From an uncultured Polaribacter sp. (GTDB lineage: Bacteria; Bacteroidota; Bacteroidia; Flavobacteriales; Flavobacteriaceae): a stretch of 64,000 bases of DNA. The notes beneath the pieces were generated by a model. It was given only the letters and a program-made list of their open reading frames with translations, was not told the origin of the DNA and ran no database searches. Positions within the stretch are counted from its first letter, which is position 1. Each line of letters opens with the position of its first letter. The stretch spans positions 124,001-188,000 of the forward strand of contig NZ_CANMUE010000004.1 in the NCBI RefSeq assembly GCF_947500975.1, in the 5' to 3' direction. This document shows, in pieces, positions 36,590 through 47,559 of the stretch. The translations under genes and the position numbers were made by a program.

Positions 36590-37942
36590 ATGAACATACA
36601 TTTTATAGCCATTGGCGGAAGTGCAATGCACAACTTAGCAATTGCATTACACCAAAAAGGATACCAAGTTTCAGGAAGTGATGATACAATTCACAATCCA
36701 TCAAAATCTAGATTAGAAAAATATGGATTATTACCAGAAGAATTTGGGTGGTTTCCTGAGAAAATATCATCAGAATTAGATGTTATTATTTTAGGAATGC
36801 ATGCAAAAAAAGATAATTCCGAATTGTTAAAAGCACAAGAATTAGGCTTAAAAATTTATTCTTATCCAGAATTTTTATATGAGCAATCTAAAGATAAGAC
36901 CCGTGTAGTAATTGGAGGTTCTCATGGTAAAACAACCATAACTTCTATGATTTTACATGTTTTAAATTATCATGATAGAGCTGTAGATTATATGGTTGGT
37001 GCACAATTGGAAGGTTTTGAAACGATGGTGCATTTAACAGAGGAAAACGATTTTATTGTTTTAGAAGGTGATGAGTATTTGAGTTCTCCAATAGATATGC
37101 GTCCAAAATTTCATTTATACAAGCCAAATATAGCTTTGTTAAGTGGTATTGCTTGGGATCATATTAATGTTTTTCCAACTTTTGAAAATTATAAAGAGCA
37201 GTTTTCAATTTTTACTGATTCTATGATTAATGGTGGAAGCATGGTGTATAATGATGAAGATGAACATGTAAAAGATGTTGTGGTGTCATCCGAAAATCAT
37301 ATTAAAAAATACCCATATACAACCCCAAAACATTTTATAGAAAACGGAATTACCTATTTAGAAACTTCTGAGGGGAATTTACCTTTAGAAATTTTTGGTA
37401 AACATAATCTTCAAAATCTGGCGGGAGCAAAGTGGATTTGCCAACATATGCAAGTTGATGAAGATGATTTTTATGAAGCTATTGCTAGTTTTAAAGGAGC
37501 CAGTAAGCGTTTAGAGAAAATTGTAGAAAGTAATTCAACAGTAATTTTTAAAGATTTTGCACATTCGCCGAGTAAAGTTGCAGCAACTACTAAAGCGGTT
37601 AAAAATCAATATTCAGAAAGAGTAGTTTTGGCTTGTTTAGAGTTGCATACCTATTCTAGTTTAAATGTAGAGTTTTTAGCAGAATATAACGGGACGTTAG
37701 ATTTTGCTGATAAAGCCGTTGTTTTTTATTCGCCTGATGCCGTAAAAATTAAACAATTAGAAGAGGTTACTGAGCAACAAATTGCAAATGCTTTTCAAAG
37801 AGACGATTTAATTATTTATACGAATCCGCAAGAATTTAAAGACTTTTTATTCAAACAGAATTTAGATAAAACAGCAGTTGTTTTAATGAGCTCTGGAAAT
37901 TATGGCGGTTTAGATTTTGAAGAAGTTAAGAGTTTGGTTTAG
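36590..37942 (+). CDS. mpl: UDP-N-acetylmuramate:L-alanyl-gamma-D-glutamyl-meso-diaminopimelate ligase
   Basis: Recycles murein tripeptide by ligating it to UDP-MurNAc in the cytoplasm. About 450 residues from MNIHFIAIGGSAMHNLAIAL; the two preceding TTG codons are not needed. The ATP-binding GGSHGKTTITSM, the Mur-ligase central motif region VLEGDEYLSSPID, and the C-terminal FKDFAHSPSKVAATTKAV segment mark Mpl rather than MurC. The 3' end overlaps the convergent nucleotidyltransferase gene by 17 bases. Confidence 0.93.
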   Translation: MNIHFIAIGGSAMHNLAIALHQKGYQVSGSDDTIHNPSKSRLEKYGLLPEEFGWFPEKISSELDVIILGMHAKKDNSELLKAQELGLKIYSYPEFLYEQSKDKTRVVIGGSHGKTTITSMILHVLNYHDRAVDYMVGAQLEGFETMVHLTEENDFIVLEGDEYLSSPIDMRPKFHLYKPNIALLSGIAWDHINVFPTFENYKEQFSIFTDSMINGGSMVYNDEDEHVKDVVVSSENHIKKYPYTTPKHFIENGITYLETSEGNLPLEIFGKHNLQNLAGAKWICQHMQVDEDDFYEAIASFKGASKRLEKIVESNSTVIFKDFAHSPSKVAATTKAVKNQYSERVVLACLELHTYSSLNVEFLAEYNGTLDFADKAVVFYSPDAVKIKQLEEVTEQQIANAFQRDDLIIYTNPQEFKDFLFKQNLDKTAVVLMSSGNYGGLDFEEVKSLV

Positions 37943-39029
37943 GTTTTTTAAATCCTAATTGAATTAACTTTTCTTTTTGCCAATTTTTATCAGAAGTTCT
38001 TTTGATTAACCAATTTCTATAGGATTTGTTAAAGATTGATTTGTAAATAATGTTAAATCTTGATTTTATAAATAATTTTCTAGAGGTGTTTTTATATTTT
38101 TTTTTGCCTAAAGATTCATCTACTAAATGTCGCTTAAAAATTGATACATATTTTTTTGTTTCCTTATTTTCTTGATATTGTAAAGAATCAACTTTATTAA
38201 AAACTTCAAAACATAAAGCAAGAAAATTATTTAAAGGATTTTTTAGTTTATTAAATTGATTAAAAGCTTTTTTTGCTTCTGTCTTTTTAGATAGAAGAAA
38301 AACATCATAAGCATTTCTTAATGCGATGTTTTTAAAATGCATTCCTGAATCATTTATTTGTTTGGCGATTATTGATAAGCACAACTGATTTTGATAACTC
38401 ATCACATTTACCTCATTAATTATTTGAGAATCAGTTTTGATGTAATCATAATTAAATTCATCAGCAAAGTTTTCAATTAATAACTCTTTATGAATTTCAA
38501 GTGCTCCAATTTTATCTTTATGTATCAGTCTTGATAGGTGTCTATGGTCGTTAAGTTGATCTATATGGGCTGAGTAACTGTTTTCTTTTAAGATATTAAA
38601 AGATTTTAGGGAATGATTTTTATTTACTATAAAATCAATATCACCCACCATGCGCTCAGCAATATCTTCATACAAACCTTCTAATAAACTACCAGTCCCT
38701 TTTAAGAAAATAGGAGTGATATTATTGTCTAATAAAAGGGTGTTAATTTCTTTAGCTTGGTCAATTATTTGTTGATTTCTTTCACGGTTTAAATCCGTAA
38801 TATGAATCATGTAATTCACTAATTCTTTAGGTAGATAATGAAGAAAATTAGCGCGTTTTAAATTACAATACAAAGCAGGAAATACATAATGTGCAGTACT
38901 TAATTTTACTACTGCATCCCAGTCAACATTTTCTGATTTTAAATGATCTTCAACTAAAATTTTATTACGATTTTCATGTGAAATTGTCAAACATTTCCCA
39001 ATAAAAAATAAAGTTTCTTTATAAGTCAT
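37926..39029 (-). CDS. Nucleotidyltransferase-fold protein (NTP_transf_5 type), paralogue B
   Basis: About 367 residues from MTYKETLFFIGKCL. This start lines up exactly with paralogue A at 24827 and overlaps the HPr-kinase gene by 11 bases; the longer frame to 39056 is not needed. The core is PIFLKGTGSLLEGLYEDIAE, then RMVGDIDFIV (acidic pair) and GALEIHKELL. The C-terminus is Lys-rich. Most blocks match paralogue A, for example VFPALYCNLKRANFL, LNRERN and AYDVFLLSKKTEAKKAF. Probably translationally coupled to the PqqD-HPr-kinase fusion, so the two likely act in one modification step. Substrate unknown. Confidence 0.85.
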   Translation of the reverse strand: MTYKETLFFIGKCLTISHENRNKILVEDHLKSENVDWDAVVKLSTAHYVFPALYCNLKRANFLHYLPKELVNYMIHITDLNRERNQQIIDQAKEINTLLLDNNITPIFLKGTGSLLEGLYEDIAERMVGDIDFIVNKNHSLKSFNILKENSYSAHIDQLNDHRHLSRLIHKDKIGALEIHKELLIENFADEFNYDYIKTDSQIINEVNVMSYQNQLCLSIIAKQINDSGMHFKNIALRNAYDVFLLSKKTEAKKAFNQFNKLKNPLNNFLALCFEVFNKVDSLQYQENKETKKYVSIFKRHLVDESLGKKKYKNTSRKLFIKSRFNIIYKSIFNKSYRNWLIKRTSDKNWQKEKLIQLGFKKPKPNS

Positions 39030-40155
39030 TATTAAAAATTTTGGAAACAGTTTCAATCATTTTTTGATTGTTGGAATAGGTTAATTGATAACAATTCAAA
39101 TTTTCAAACCAATTTAAAAATATTTCTGCATTTTCTTTTATTGGTGATAACCAAGAATCAGGTATTAATTGCTGAAAAGCATCTATTTTTGAGATTTTTT
39201 CAAAAACAATATCCGATTCTTTTTCATACTTAATAAAAACTAAATCATTGCAAGGTAAATGTGTGTAAAAATTATCATTATTAGGTTTTAAAAAGCGTAC
39301 AATCTTATTTAGACGTTTAAAATCATATTCAGTTGAAGTTGCGAGCTCAGGATAAATTGGTTGTAAAGTCTCTAAACTGTTTTTTTTGATTGAAATAGCT
39401 GCAGGAAAACTATACACTTCTCTATTTTTTTTATCCATTGGAACAAAATCATCAGCTAAACAAGTATATCCATTTGCTTGTAAAAGAGCGAGTGAGGTAC
39501 TTTTTCCATTACCAGAATTACCTAAAAATAATACTGATTTTTTGTCGTCACTTACAGCTGATGCATGAAAAACTCCCATCCATTCATTTTCTTCTTTTTG
39601 ATGAATCTTCTGAATTAACTCCATAGAAAATTTTCCTTGAAAAAAATGCACTTCACTACGACTCCAACTTCCAATAATAGTGTTGTCAACATATAAAAAG
39701 ATATATTTATTGTTGATGAAAATTTCAAAATGAGAATCAAATTCTGTTGTATTATCAACAACTAAATGTGCAAATTTTGGATGTATATAAGATAATTCTT
39801 TTTCGCTTAAATAATCAATTCTAAAAACAATATCATTGATTTTGTAATAGTTTATAAATTTAAATTTTTCAGGTTTATTAATGTCTCTATAATCATTAGT
39901 TAAATTAGTGTTTGTAGCGTTTTTTTTATTATAAATTGTTTGTTCTAAATTTAAAACAAAATCTGTTGTTTTTTCTATAGGAACAGATAGTTTTTTAGAT
40001 AGGGCTTCAGCAATTTTTTTTGCACTAATGCCTTTATCTAAACGTTTAATAATATCAGCTGTTGTGTTTTCAAGAATTAGATATTCATTACAGTTTTCAA
40101 ACCAAGCTATGGTTTTATCCTCAATAATCTTATAAAGTGTTGTCGTTTTTTTCAT
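39019..40155 (-). CDS. PqqD-like domain fused to HPr-kinase-like P-loop kinase
   Basis: 378 residues. The N-terminal part (about 8-75) looks like a PqqD-type peptide-binding domain (winged-helix pattern with LENTTADIIKRLDKGISAKK). The C-terminal part is HPr-kinase-like: H197 in VFHASAV, the P-loop GNSGNGKST (212-220), and CLADDFVPMD with the DD pair at 235-236. PqqD-like domains bind leader peptides, and HPr-kinase-like enzymes phosphorylate precursor Ser in some lasso-peptide systems. A kinase acting on a leader-bearing peptide is therefore a reasonable inference. It is followed by paralogue B with an 11-base overlap. No precursor gene is seen directly beside it. Confidence 0.78.
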   Translation of the reverse strand: MKKTTTLYKIIEDKTIAWFENCNEYLILENTTADIIKRLDKGISAKKIAEALSKKLSVPIEKTTDFVLNLEQTIYNKKNATNTNLTNDYRDINKPEKFKFINYYKINDIVFRIDYLSEKELSYIHPKFAHLVVDNTTEFDSHFEIFINNKYIFLYVDNTIIGSWSRSEVHFFQGKFSMELIQKIHQKEENEWMGVFHASAVSDDKKSVLFLGNSGNGKSTSLALLQANGYTCLADDFVPMDKKNREVYSFPAAISIKKNSLETLQPIYPELATSTEYDFKRLNKIVRFLKPNNDNFYTHLPCNDLVFIKYEKESDIVFEKISKIDAFQQLIPDSWLSPIKENAEIFLNWFENLNCYQLTYSNNQKMIETVSKIFNNDL

Positions 40156-40243
40156 AAAAAATAAAAGTAGTTATTTTGATAAGATAAATAAAATAAGATT
40201 TAATTTTTTATCTTTAAAGATAAAGGGTGTAAAAAGGTTTTCG

Positions 40244-40251
40244 TATTTTTG
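40244..40251 (+). promoter_or_regulatory. -7 box at the head of the polysaccharide cluster
   Basis: TATTTTTG (TANNTTTG) lies 72 bases before the ATG at 40324. No clear TTG -33 box. The leader that would result holds two palindromes (40260-40289 and 40302-40315). Confidence 0.45.
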
Positions 40252-40259
40252 GAAATTGA

Positions 40260-40315
40260 AAAAGTAAATTTTTATTTTATAATTTACTTTAAAATTCAAA
40301 TCTTAGAAATTTCTA
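40260..40315 (+). promoter_or_regulatory. Two palindromes in the leader of the polysaccharide operon
   Basis: The first is AAAGTAAAT (40260-40268) with ATTTACTTT (40281-40289) around a 12-base loop. The second is the perfect 14-base palindrome TTAGAAATTTCTAA (40302-40315), ending 8 bases before the start codon. They could be RNA hairpins or operators. Neither has a T-tract. Confidence 0.4.
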
Positions 40316-40323
40316 AAATATTA

Positions 40324-42536
<2,213 letters not shown>

Positions 42537-42561
42537 TTAAACTATATTTGCAAAAAATACA

Positions 42562-42987
42562 ATGAAGAAAAAAGCGATTATTGTTTCAGGTTATTTTAAC
42601 CCAATTCATAAAGGGCATTTAGAATATTTTAATAATGCCAAAGCTCAAGCAGATGAGTTATTTGTAATTGTCAACAGTGATTTTCAAAGAGAATTGAAAG
42701 GTTCTAAAGAATTTCAAAATGAGCAGGAACGTTTATTCATTGTTCAAAATATCAAAGCTGTAGACAAAGCAATTATTTCAATCGATAAAGACCGAACTGT
42801 TTGTGCGTCAATAGGCTATGTTTTTGAAAAGTATAATGAAGAATATGATTTAGCTTTTGCTAATGGTGGAGATCAAGATAATAATTCAATTCCTGAAGCT
42901 CCAATTTGTAAGGAGTTAAATATTCAATTGATAGATGGTTTGGGAGATAAAATTCAATCTTCATCTTGGTTGTTAAAAAATAATTAA
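42562..42987 (+). CDS. HIGH-superfamily cytidylyl/adenylyltransferase-like protein
   Basis: 141 residues. The nucleotidyltransferase signature is SGYFNPIHKGHLEYF, with HxGH at H16 to H19. An ELFVIVNSDFQRELKGSK segment follows. FANGGDQDNNSIPEAPIC is the typical late nucleotide-contact region, ending SSSWLLKNN. This is a short single-domain enzyme that transfers CMP or AMP to a phosphorylated sugar or alcohol. It lies 2 bases before a second HIGH-type gene, suggesting related substrates. Substrate unknown. Confidence 0.82.
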   Translation: MKKKAIIVSGYFNPIHKGHLEYFNNAKAQADELFVIVNSDFQRELKGSKEFQNEQERLFIVQNIKAVDKAIISIDKDRTVCASIGYVFEKYNEEYDLAFANGGDQDNNSIPEAPICKELNIQLIDGLGDKIQSSSWLLKNN

Positions 42988-42989
42988 AT

Positions 42990-43418
42990 ATGAAAATCGG
43001 TATTACTTTTAGTGCTTTTGATTTATTTCACGCTGGTCATGTTAAAATGTTAGAGGATGCAAAGCGTGAATGTGATTACTTAATTTGTGGTATTCAAACT
43101 GATCCTACTTTAGATCGTCCAGAAAAAAATAGACCTGTCCAATCAGTTGTGGAAAGATATATTCAACTAAAAGGATGTAAATATGTAGACGAAATAGTTC
43201 CTTATGCAACTGAGCAGGATTTAGAGGATGTGCTACGTTCTTTTAAGATTGATGTTCGTATTATTGGGGATGAATATGCCAGCAAGCAGTTTACAGGTCG
43301 TAAATATTGTGAGGAGAAAGGTATAGAGCTTTATTTCAATAAAAGAGAGCACCGCTTTTCAAGTAGTGGTTTAAGAAGAGAAGTACAAGAAAAAGAAAAT
43401 TTAAAAAGTAAAAAGTAA
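42990..43418 (+). CDS. Glycerol-3-phosphate cytidylyltransferase-like (TagD-like) protein
   Basis: 142 residues. It starts KIGITFSAFDLFHAGHVKML, with HAGH at 14-17, followed by CGIQTDPTLDRPEKNRPVQS and VVERYIQLKGCKYVDEIVPY, matching TagD-type cytidylyltransferases. RIIGDEYASKQFTGRKYCEE and RFSSSGLRREV are the late contact segments (RxSSTS-like region altered to RFSSSG). It would make a CDP-activated alcohol or sugar phosphate used as a polymer decoration. Second of a tandem pair. Confidence 0.85.
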   Translation: MKIGITFSAFDLFHAGHVKMLEDAKRECDYLICGIQTDPTLDRPEKNRPVQSVVERYIQLKGCKYVDEIVPYATEQDLEDVLRSFKIDVRIIGDEYASKQFTGRKYCEEKGIELYFNKREHRFSSSGLRREVQEKENLKSKK

Positions 43419-43428
43419 TATTAAATTA

Positions 43429-44382
43429 ATGAATAAAAGTTTGAAAATTTATATTGCTGGTCACAGAGGAATGGTTGGCTCTGCTGTTTGGAGAACTTTA
43501 GAGAAAAAAGGATACACAAATTTAATTGGAAGAACTAGTAAAGAATTAGATTTAAGAGATCAAGAAACTGTTAAAAGCTTTTATACAGCTGAAAGACCAG
43601 ATGTTGTTATTGATGCTGCCGCAAAAGTGGGAGGTATTTTAGCAAATAATGATTTTCCGTATCAGTTTTTAATGGAGAACATGCAAATTCAGAATAATTT
43701 AATTGATGGAGCTTTAAAAACAGGAATTGAAAAATTTATATTTTTAGGAAGTTCTTGTATTTATCCAAAATTTGCACAACAGCCGTTAAAAGAAGAATAC
43801 TTATTAACTGATTCATTAGAGCCAACTAACGAATGGTATGCCATTGCAAAAATTACAGGTGTAAAAGCTTGTCAAGCAATTAGGAGACAATTCAAAAAAG
43901 ATTATGTTAGTTTAATGCCAACAAACTTATATGGTACTCATGATAATTTTGATTTAAAATCGTCTCATGTTTTACCTGCAATGCTTCGTAAGTTTCATGA
44001 AGCAAAGAATAATAATAATTCTGACGTAATGCTTTGGGGTAGTGGTACACCTTTGAGGGAGTTTTTGTTTGTGGATGATATGGCTGAAGCTGTTGTCTAT
44101 GCTTTAGAGAATAAATTACCAGAATACTTATACAATGTAGGTTCAGGTAAGGATATTACCATAAAAGAATTGGCGGAAACGATCCAAAAAGTAACAGGCC
44201 ATAGCGGTCAAATTGTTTGGGATGCTGAAAAACCAGATGGAACTCCAAGAAAATTAATGGATGTCTCTAAGATGAAAAACTTAGGTTGGAGTTATTCAGT
44301 AGAATTAGAAGAAGGAATACAAAAAACCTACAATTGGTTTTTAGAAAATATAGAAAATATAAAAGAAGTGAAGTTAACGTAG
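43429..44382 (+). CDS. fcl: GDP-L-fucose synthase
   Basis: Epimerises and reduces GDP-4-keto-6-deoxymannose to GDP-L-fucose with NADPH. 317 residues. The Rossmann start is YIAGHRGMVGSAVWRTLE. FLGSSCIYPKFAQQP (S108/S109) and the catalytic EWYAIAKITG (Y137, K141) match Fcl/WcaG. LMPTNLYGTHDNFD and GSGTPLREFLFVDDMA also fit. Partner of gmd downstream. Its last codons and stop (ACG TAG) lie inside the direct repeat at 44377-44389, so the end of the gene may have been reset by insertion of the four-helix-bundle cassette. Confidence 0.95.
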   Translation: MNKSLKIYIAGHRGMVGSAVWRTLEKKGYTNLIGRTSKELDLRDQETVKSFYTAERPDVVIDAAAKVGGILANNDFPYQFLMENMQIQNNLIDGALKTGIEKFIFLGSSCIYPKFAQQPLKEEYLLTDSLEPTNEWYAIAKITGVKACQAIRRQFKKDYVSLMPTNLYGTHDNFDLKSSHVLPAMLRKFHEAKNNNNSDVMLWGSGTPLREFLFVDDMAEAVVYALENKLPEYLYNVGSGKDITIKELAETIQKVTGHSGQIVWDAEKPDGTPRKLMDVSKMKNLGWSYSVELEEGIQKTYNWFLENIENIKEVKLT

Positions 44383-44389
44383 ACTTTGA
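44377..44389 (+). repeat. Direct repeat, left copy, at the fcl stop
   Basis: ACGTAGACTTTGA occurs here and again at 44425-44437. A shorter GACAAAGAC occurs at 44388-44396 and at 44791-44799 on the far side of the four-helix-bundle gene. The flanks of that gene are rich in GACTTTGAC/GTCAAAGTC words. Confidence 0.7.
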
Positions 44390-44424
44390 CAAAGACGAAG
44401 ACTAAGACCAAGGAAAAAACACAG

Positions 44425-44437
44425 ACGTAGACTTTGA
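44425..44437 (+). repeat. Direct repeat, right copy, over the four-helix-bundle start
   Basis: Second ACGTAGACTTTGA. The TTG inside it (44434-44436) is the only possible start codon of the four-helix-bundle gene. Confidence 0.7.
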
Positions 44438-44788
44438 GAGATTTTAGAAAATATGATATTTGGACAGATAGTATGGAGCTTGTTGATGATGTTTATACGT
44501 TTGTAGAAGCTTTTCCTAACACCGAAAAATATGGACTGAGTTTTCAGATAACACGATCTGTGGTTTCTATTCCTTCAAATATTGCAGAAGGAGCATCTAG
44601 AAATTCAGAAAAGGATTTTGCAAGGTTTTTGGAAATAGCATTGGGGGTCAGCTTTTGAATTAGAAACACAGTTAATCATTGCGAGTAAAAGAAAGTATAT
44701 TTCTGAAAGGAGTTTAGAGGAAAGTGTTAAGAAACTTTCGAGTTTGCAGAAACGAATATACGGACTAAGAAGAAAAATTATAAACTAA
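44434..44788 (+). pseudogene. Four-helix-bundle (S23/IVP-type) protein gene with a +1 frameshift
   Basis: The first frame reads RDFRKYDIWTDSMELVDDVY and ITRSVVSIPSNIAEGASRN to FLEIALG, the family N-terminal half, then stops at 44656-44658. With one G removed from the five-G run at 44643-44647, reading continues ALGSAFELETQLIIASKRK to a stop at 44786, giving the normal length of about 118 residues. The family is known as the intervening-sequence protein of 23S rRNA genes and is related to the Avd accessory protein of diversity-generating retroelements. It starts at TTG; TAG at 44428 closes the frame upstream. Flanked by repeats, so it looks like an inserted cassette in the polysaccharide cluster. 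Confidence 0.8.
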
Positions 44789-44851
44789 AAGACAAAGACA
44801 GTATAGTTTAAGTCAAAGTATAGGTCAAAGTCATTTTTTGAAACAAAAAAC

Positions 44852-45979
44852 ATGAAAGTAGCATTAATTACAGGGATTACAGGACAAGATGGCTCTTATT
44901 TAGCTGAGTTGTTATTAGAAAAAGGCTATATGGTACATGGTATTAAAAGAAGATCTTCTTTGTTTAATACAGATAGGATAGATCATTTATATCAAGATCC
45001 GCATGCTCCAGATTTAAGACTAAAATTACATTATGGAGATTTAACTGACGCAATGAATTTGACACGTATCATACAAGAGTGTCAACCTGATGAGATTTAT
45101 AACTTAGGAGCAATGTCTCATGTTGCTGTTTCTTTTGATACACCAGAATATGTTGGTAATGTTGATGGATTAGGAACTTTAAGAATATTAGAAGCGGTAA
45201 GAATATTAGGGTTAGAAAAGAAAACAAGAATTTATCAAGCGTCTACTTCAGAATTATATGGGGGAATGGCAGAAAATAAAAATGAAAGAGGTTTTTACGA
45301 TGAACTTTCTCCATTTTATCCCCGATCTCCATATGGTGTAGCTAAGATTTATGGATTTTGGATTACTAAAAATTATCGTGAAGCTTATGATATGTTTGCG
45401 TGTAATGGTATTTTATTCAATCATGAGTCACCTAGAAGAGGTGAAACTTTTGTAACAAGAAAAATTACTCGGGCAGTAGCAAAAATAGCTTTAGGTTTAC
45501 AAGAAAAAGTTTTTTTAGGTAATTTGGAAGCAAAACGTGATTGGGGACATGCAAAAGATTATGTTCGTATGATGTGGATGATTTTACAAGCTAACAAACC
45601 AGAAGATTGGGTAATTGCAACAGGGGTTACTACTACTGTAAGAGACTTTGTACGAATGGCTTTTCTAGAAGTAGGAATAGAAGTAGAGTTTAAAGGTGAA
45701 GGTGTAGATGAGAAAGCGTATGTTATTGCTTGTAACCATAAAGATTTTCAAGTAGCGATTGGTAAAGAAGTTTTATCTGTAGATCCGTCTTATTTTCGCC
45801 CAACAGAAGTTGATTTGTTAATTGGAGACCCTTCAAAAGCGAAGAGCAAATTAGGATGGATACCAGAACATGATTTAGCATCATTGGTTAAAGACATGAT
45901 GAAAAGTGATGTCTCGTTGATGAAAAAAGATGTTGTTTTACTAAAAGCTGGGCATGAAATTTTGAAGCAGGCTGAATAA
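44852..45979 (+). CDS. gmd: GDP-mannose 4,6-dehydratase
   Basis: Makes GDP-4-keto-6-deoxy-D-mannose, precursor of GDP-L-fucose. 375 residues. It starts [20 protein letters not shown]. The catalytic set is [10 protein letters not shown] (S131, T132, E134) with [10 protein letters not shown] (Y161, K165). [16 protein letters not shown] and the late [20 protein letters not shown] are specific to Gmd. It works with fcl, from which it is separated only by the four-helix-bundle cassette. The product could also feed perosamine-type sugars, given the DegT aminotransferase at the window end. Confidence 0.97.
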   Translation: MKVALITGITGQDGSYLAELLLEKGYMVHGIKRRSSLFNTDRIDHLYQDPHAPDLRLKLHYGDLTDAMNLTRIIQECQPDEIYNLGAMSHVAVSFDTPEYVGNVDGLGTLRILEAVRILGLEKKTRIYQASTSELYGGMAENKNERGFYDELSPFYPRSPYGVAKIYGFWITKNYREAYDMFACNGILFNHESPRRGETFVTRKITRAVAKIALGLQEKVFLGNLEAKRDWGHAKDYVRMMWMILQANKPEDWVIATGVTTTVRDFVRMAFLEVGIEVEFKGEGVDEKAYVIACNHKDFQVAIGKEVLSVDPSYFRPTEVDLLIGDPSKAKSKLGWIPEHDLASLVKDMMKSDVSLMKKDVVLLKAGHEILKQAE

Positions 45980-46070
45980 TTTTTTGTTTTAATAATTATA
46001 ATAATAACAGACAAAATAATTTAAGTAAGATTAAATAAAATATAAGTTTTTTATGAAATTTTAAAAAAAA

Positions 46071-47483
46071 ATGAAAAAAATTAAAAATATTTGTTGTTTA
46101 GGTGCAGGTTATGTTGGAGGACCAACAATGTCAGTAATTGCTTTAAAATGCCCTGAAATTAAAGTAACAGTAGTTGATTTAAATGCAGAGCGTATTGCGG
46201 CTTGGAATGATGCTGATCTAGATAAATTACCTGTTTACGAACCAGGATTGGCAGAAGTAGTAGGCCAAGCTCGAGGCAAGAACTTATTTTTTTCAACAGA
46301 TGTTGATAGTGCAATAGCGGCAGCAGATATGATTTTTATTGCTGTAAACACACCAACCAAAACGTATGGTGAAGGAAAAGGAATGGCTGCAGATTTAAAA
46401 TTTGTAGAATTATGTGCTCGTCAAATAGCAGAAATAGCAACATCAGATAAAATTATTGTTGAAAAATCTACACTTCCAGTACGTACTGCGGAAACATTGC
46501 AAACCATTTTAGATAGCAATGGAAAGGGAGTACATTTTGAAGTGCTTTCTAATCCAGAGTTTTTAGCAGAAGGTACTGCTATTGACGATTTATTTAATGC
46601 AGATAGAGTGTTAATTGGAGGTCAGCAAACTCCTAGTGGAAAAGAAGCAATACAATCATTAGTGGATGTATATGCACATTGGTTAAGTCCAAAACAAATT
46701 TTAACGACTAATGTATGGTCTTCTGAGTTGTCTAAATTAACAGCCAATGCTTTTTTAGCACAACGAATTTCATCTATAAATGCACTGTCAGCTTTGTGTG
46801 AGGCTACAGAAGCAGATGTAGATGAAGTAGCACATGCTATTGGTACAGATAGTAGAATAGGACCTAAATTTTTAAAAGCTTCTGTTGGTTTCGGAGGTTC
46901 ATGCTTTCAAAAAGATATTCTAAATTTAGTGTATTTATGTCGTTATTTTAACTTGCCAGAAGTTGCCAATTATTGGGAGCAGGTAATTATAATGAATGAC
47001 CATCAAAAATACCGTTTTGCTAAAAGTATCATTACTACCTTATTTAATACTGTAAATGGTAAAAAAATAGCGTTTTTAGGTTGGGCCTTTAAAAAAGACA
47101 CCAATGATACTCGAGAATCTGCAGCTATTTATGTAGCAGAGTATTTAATAGAAGATGGTGCAGAAATTCATGTATACGATCCTAAGGTATCTGAAGCTAA
47201 GATTAAATCAGATATGCGTTATTTATGGGAATTAAACGGACTTACAGAAGAAAAAATTATTGAAAAATTAGCACAAATTGTTGTTTATACAACTCCTATG
47301 GAAGCTGTAAACAAGGCACATGCTGTGGCTGTGTTAACTGAGTGGGATGAATTTGTAAGTTACGATTGGAATGCTATTTATACCCATATGTATAAACCTG
47401 CTTTTGTATTTGATGGACGTAATATTTTAGATATGGAAAAATTAACAGGTATTGGTTTTCAAGTAAAAGGGATAGGGAAGTAA
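46071..47483 (+). CDS. ugd: UDP-glucose 6-dehydrogenase
   Basis: Oxidises UDP-glucose to UDP-glucuronate. 470 residues, the long type seen in eukaryotes and many Bacteroidota. The nucleotide-binding segment is [16 protein letters not shown] (GAGYVG 11-16). [25 protein letters not shown] and [20 protein letters not shown] follow, and the catalytic Cys lies in [17 protein letters not shown]. The C-terminal [20 protein letters not shown] is typical. It stands in its own position, with a 91-base gap before it and 76 bases after. Confidence 0.95.
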   Translation: MKKIKNICCLGAGYVGGPTMSVIALKCPEIKVTVVDLNAERIAAWNDADLDKLPVYEPGLAEVVGQARGKNLFFSTDVDSAIAAADMIFIAVNTPTKTYGEGKGMAADLKFVELCARQIAEIATSDKIIVEKSTLPVRTAETLQTILDSNGKGVHFEVLSNPEFLAEGTAIDDLFNADRVLIGGQQTPSGKEAIQSLVDVYAHWLSPKQILTTNVWSSELSKLTANAFLAQRISSINALSALCEATEADVDEVAHAIGTDSRIGPKFLKASVGFGGSCFQKDILNLVYLCRYFNLPEVANYWEQVIIMNDHQKYRFAKSIITTLFNTVNGKKIAFLGWAFKKDTNDTRESAAIYVAEYLIEDGAEIHVYDPKVSEAKIKSDMRYLWELNGLTEEKIIEKLAQIVVYTTPMEAVNKAHAVAVLTEWDEFVSYDWNAIYTHMYKPAFVFDGRNILDMEKLTGIGFQVKGIGK

Positions 47484-47559
47484 GGTTGCTTCTTTTATGT
47501 ATTGTAAGTAATGAGTGAAATGTTAATAAAAATATTATAATTAAAAAAAAACATTAGAA

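Noticed and set aside
40156..40243. Possible second small peptide gene upstream of the PqqD-kinase
   Set aside because: Checked by eye on both strands; no start-to-stop frame resembling the 59-residue peptide.
40249..40323. N-terminal extension of the nucleotide sugar dehydrogenase
   Set aside because: Low-complexity Ile/Phe/Lys stretch that covers the leader palindromes; the family starts at MDKYKIAIIGLGYVG.
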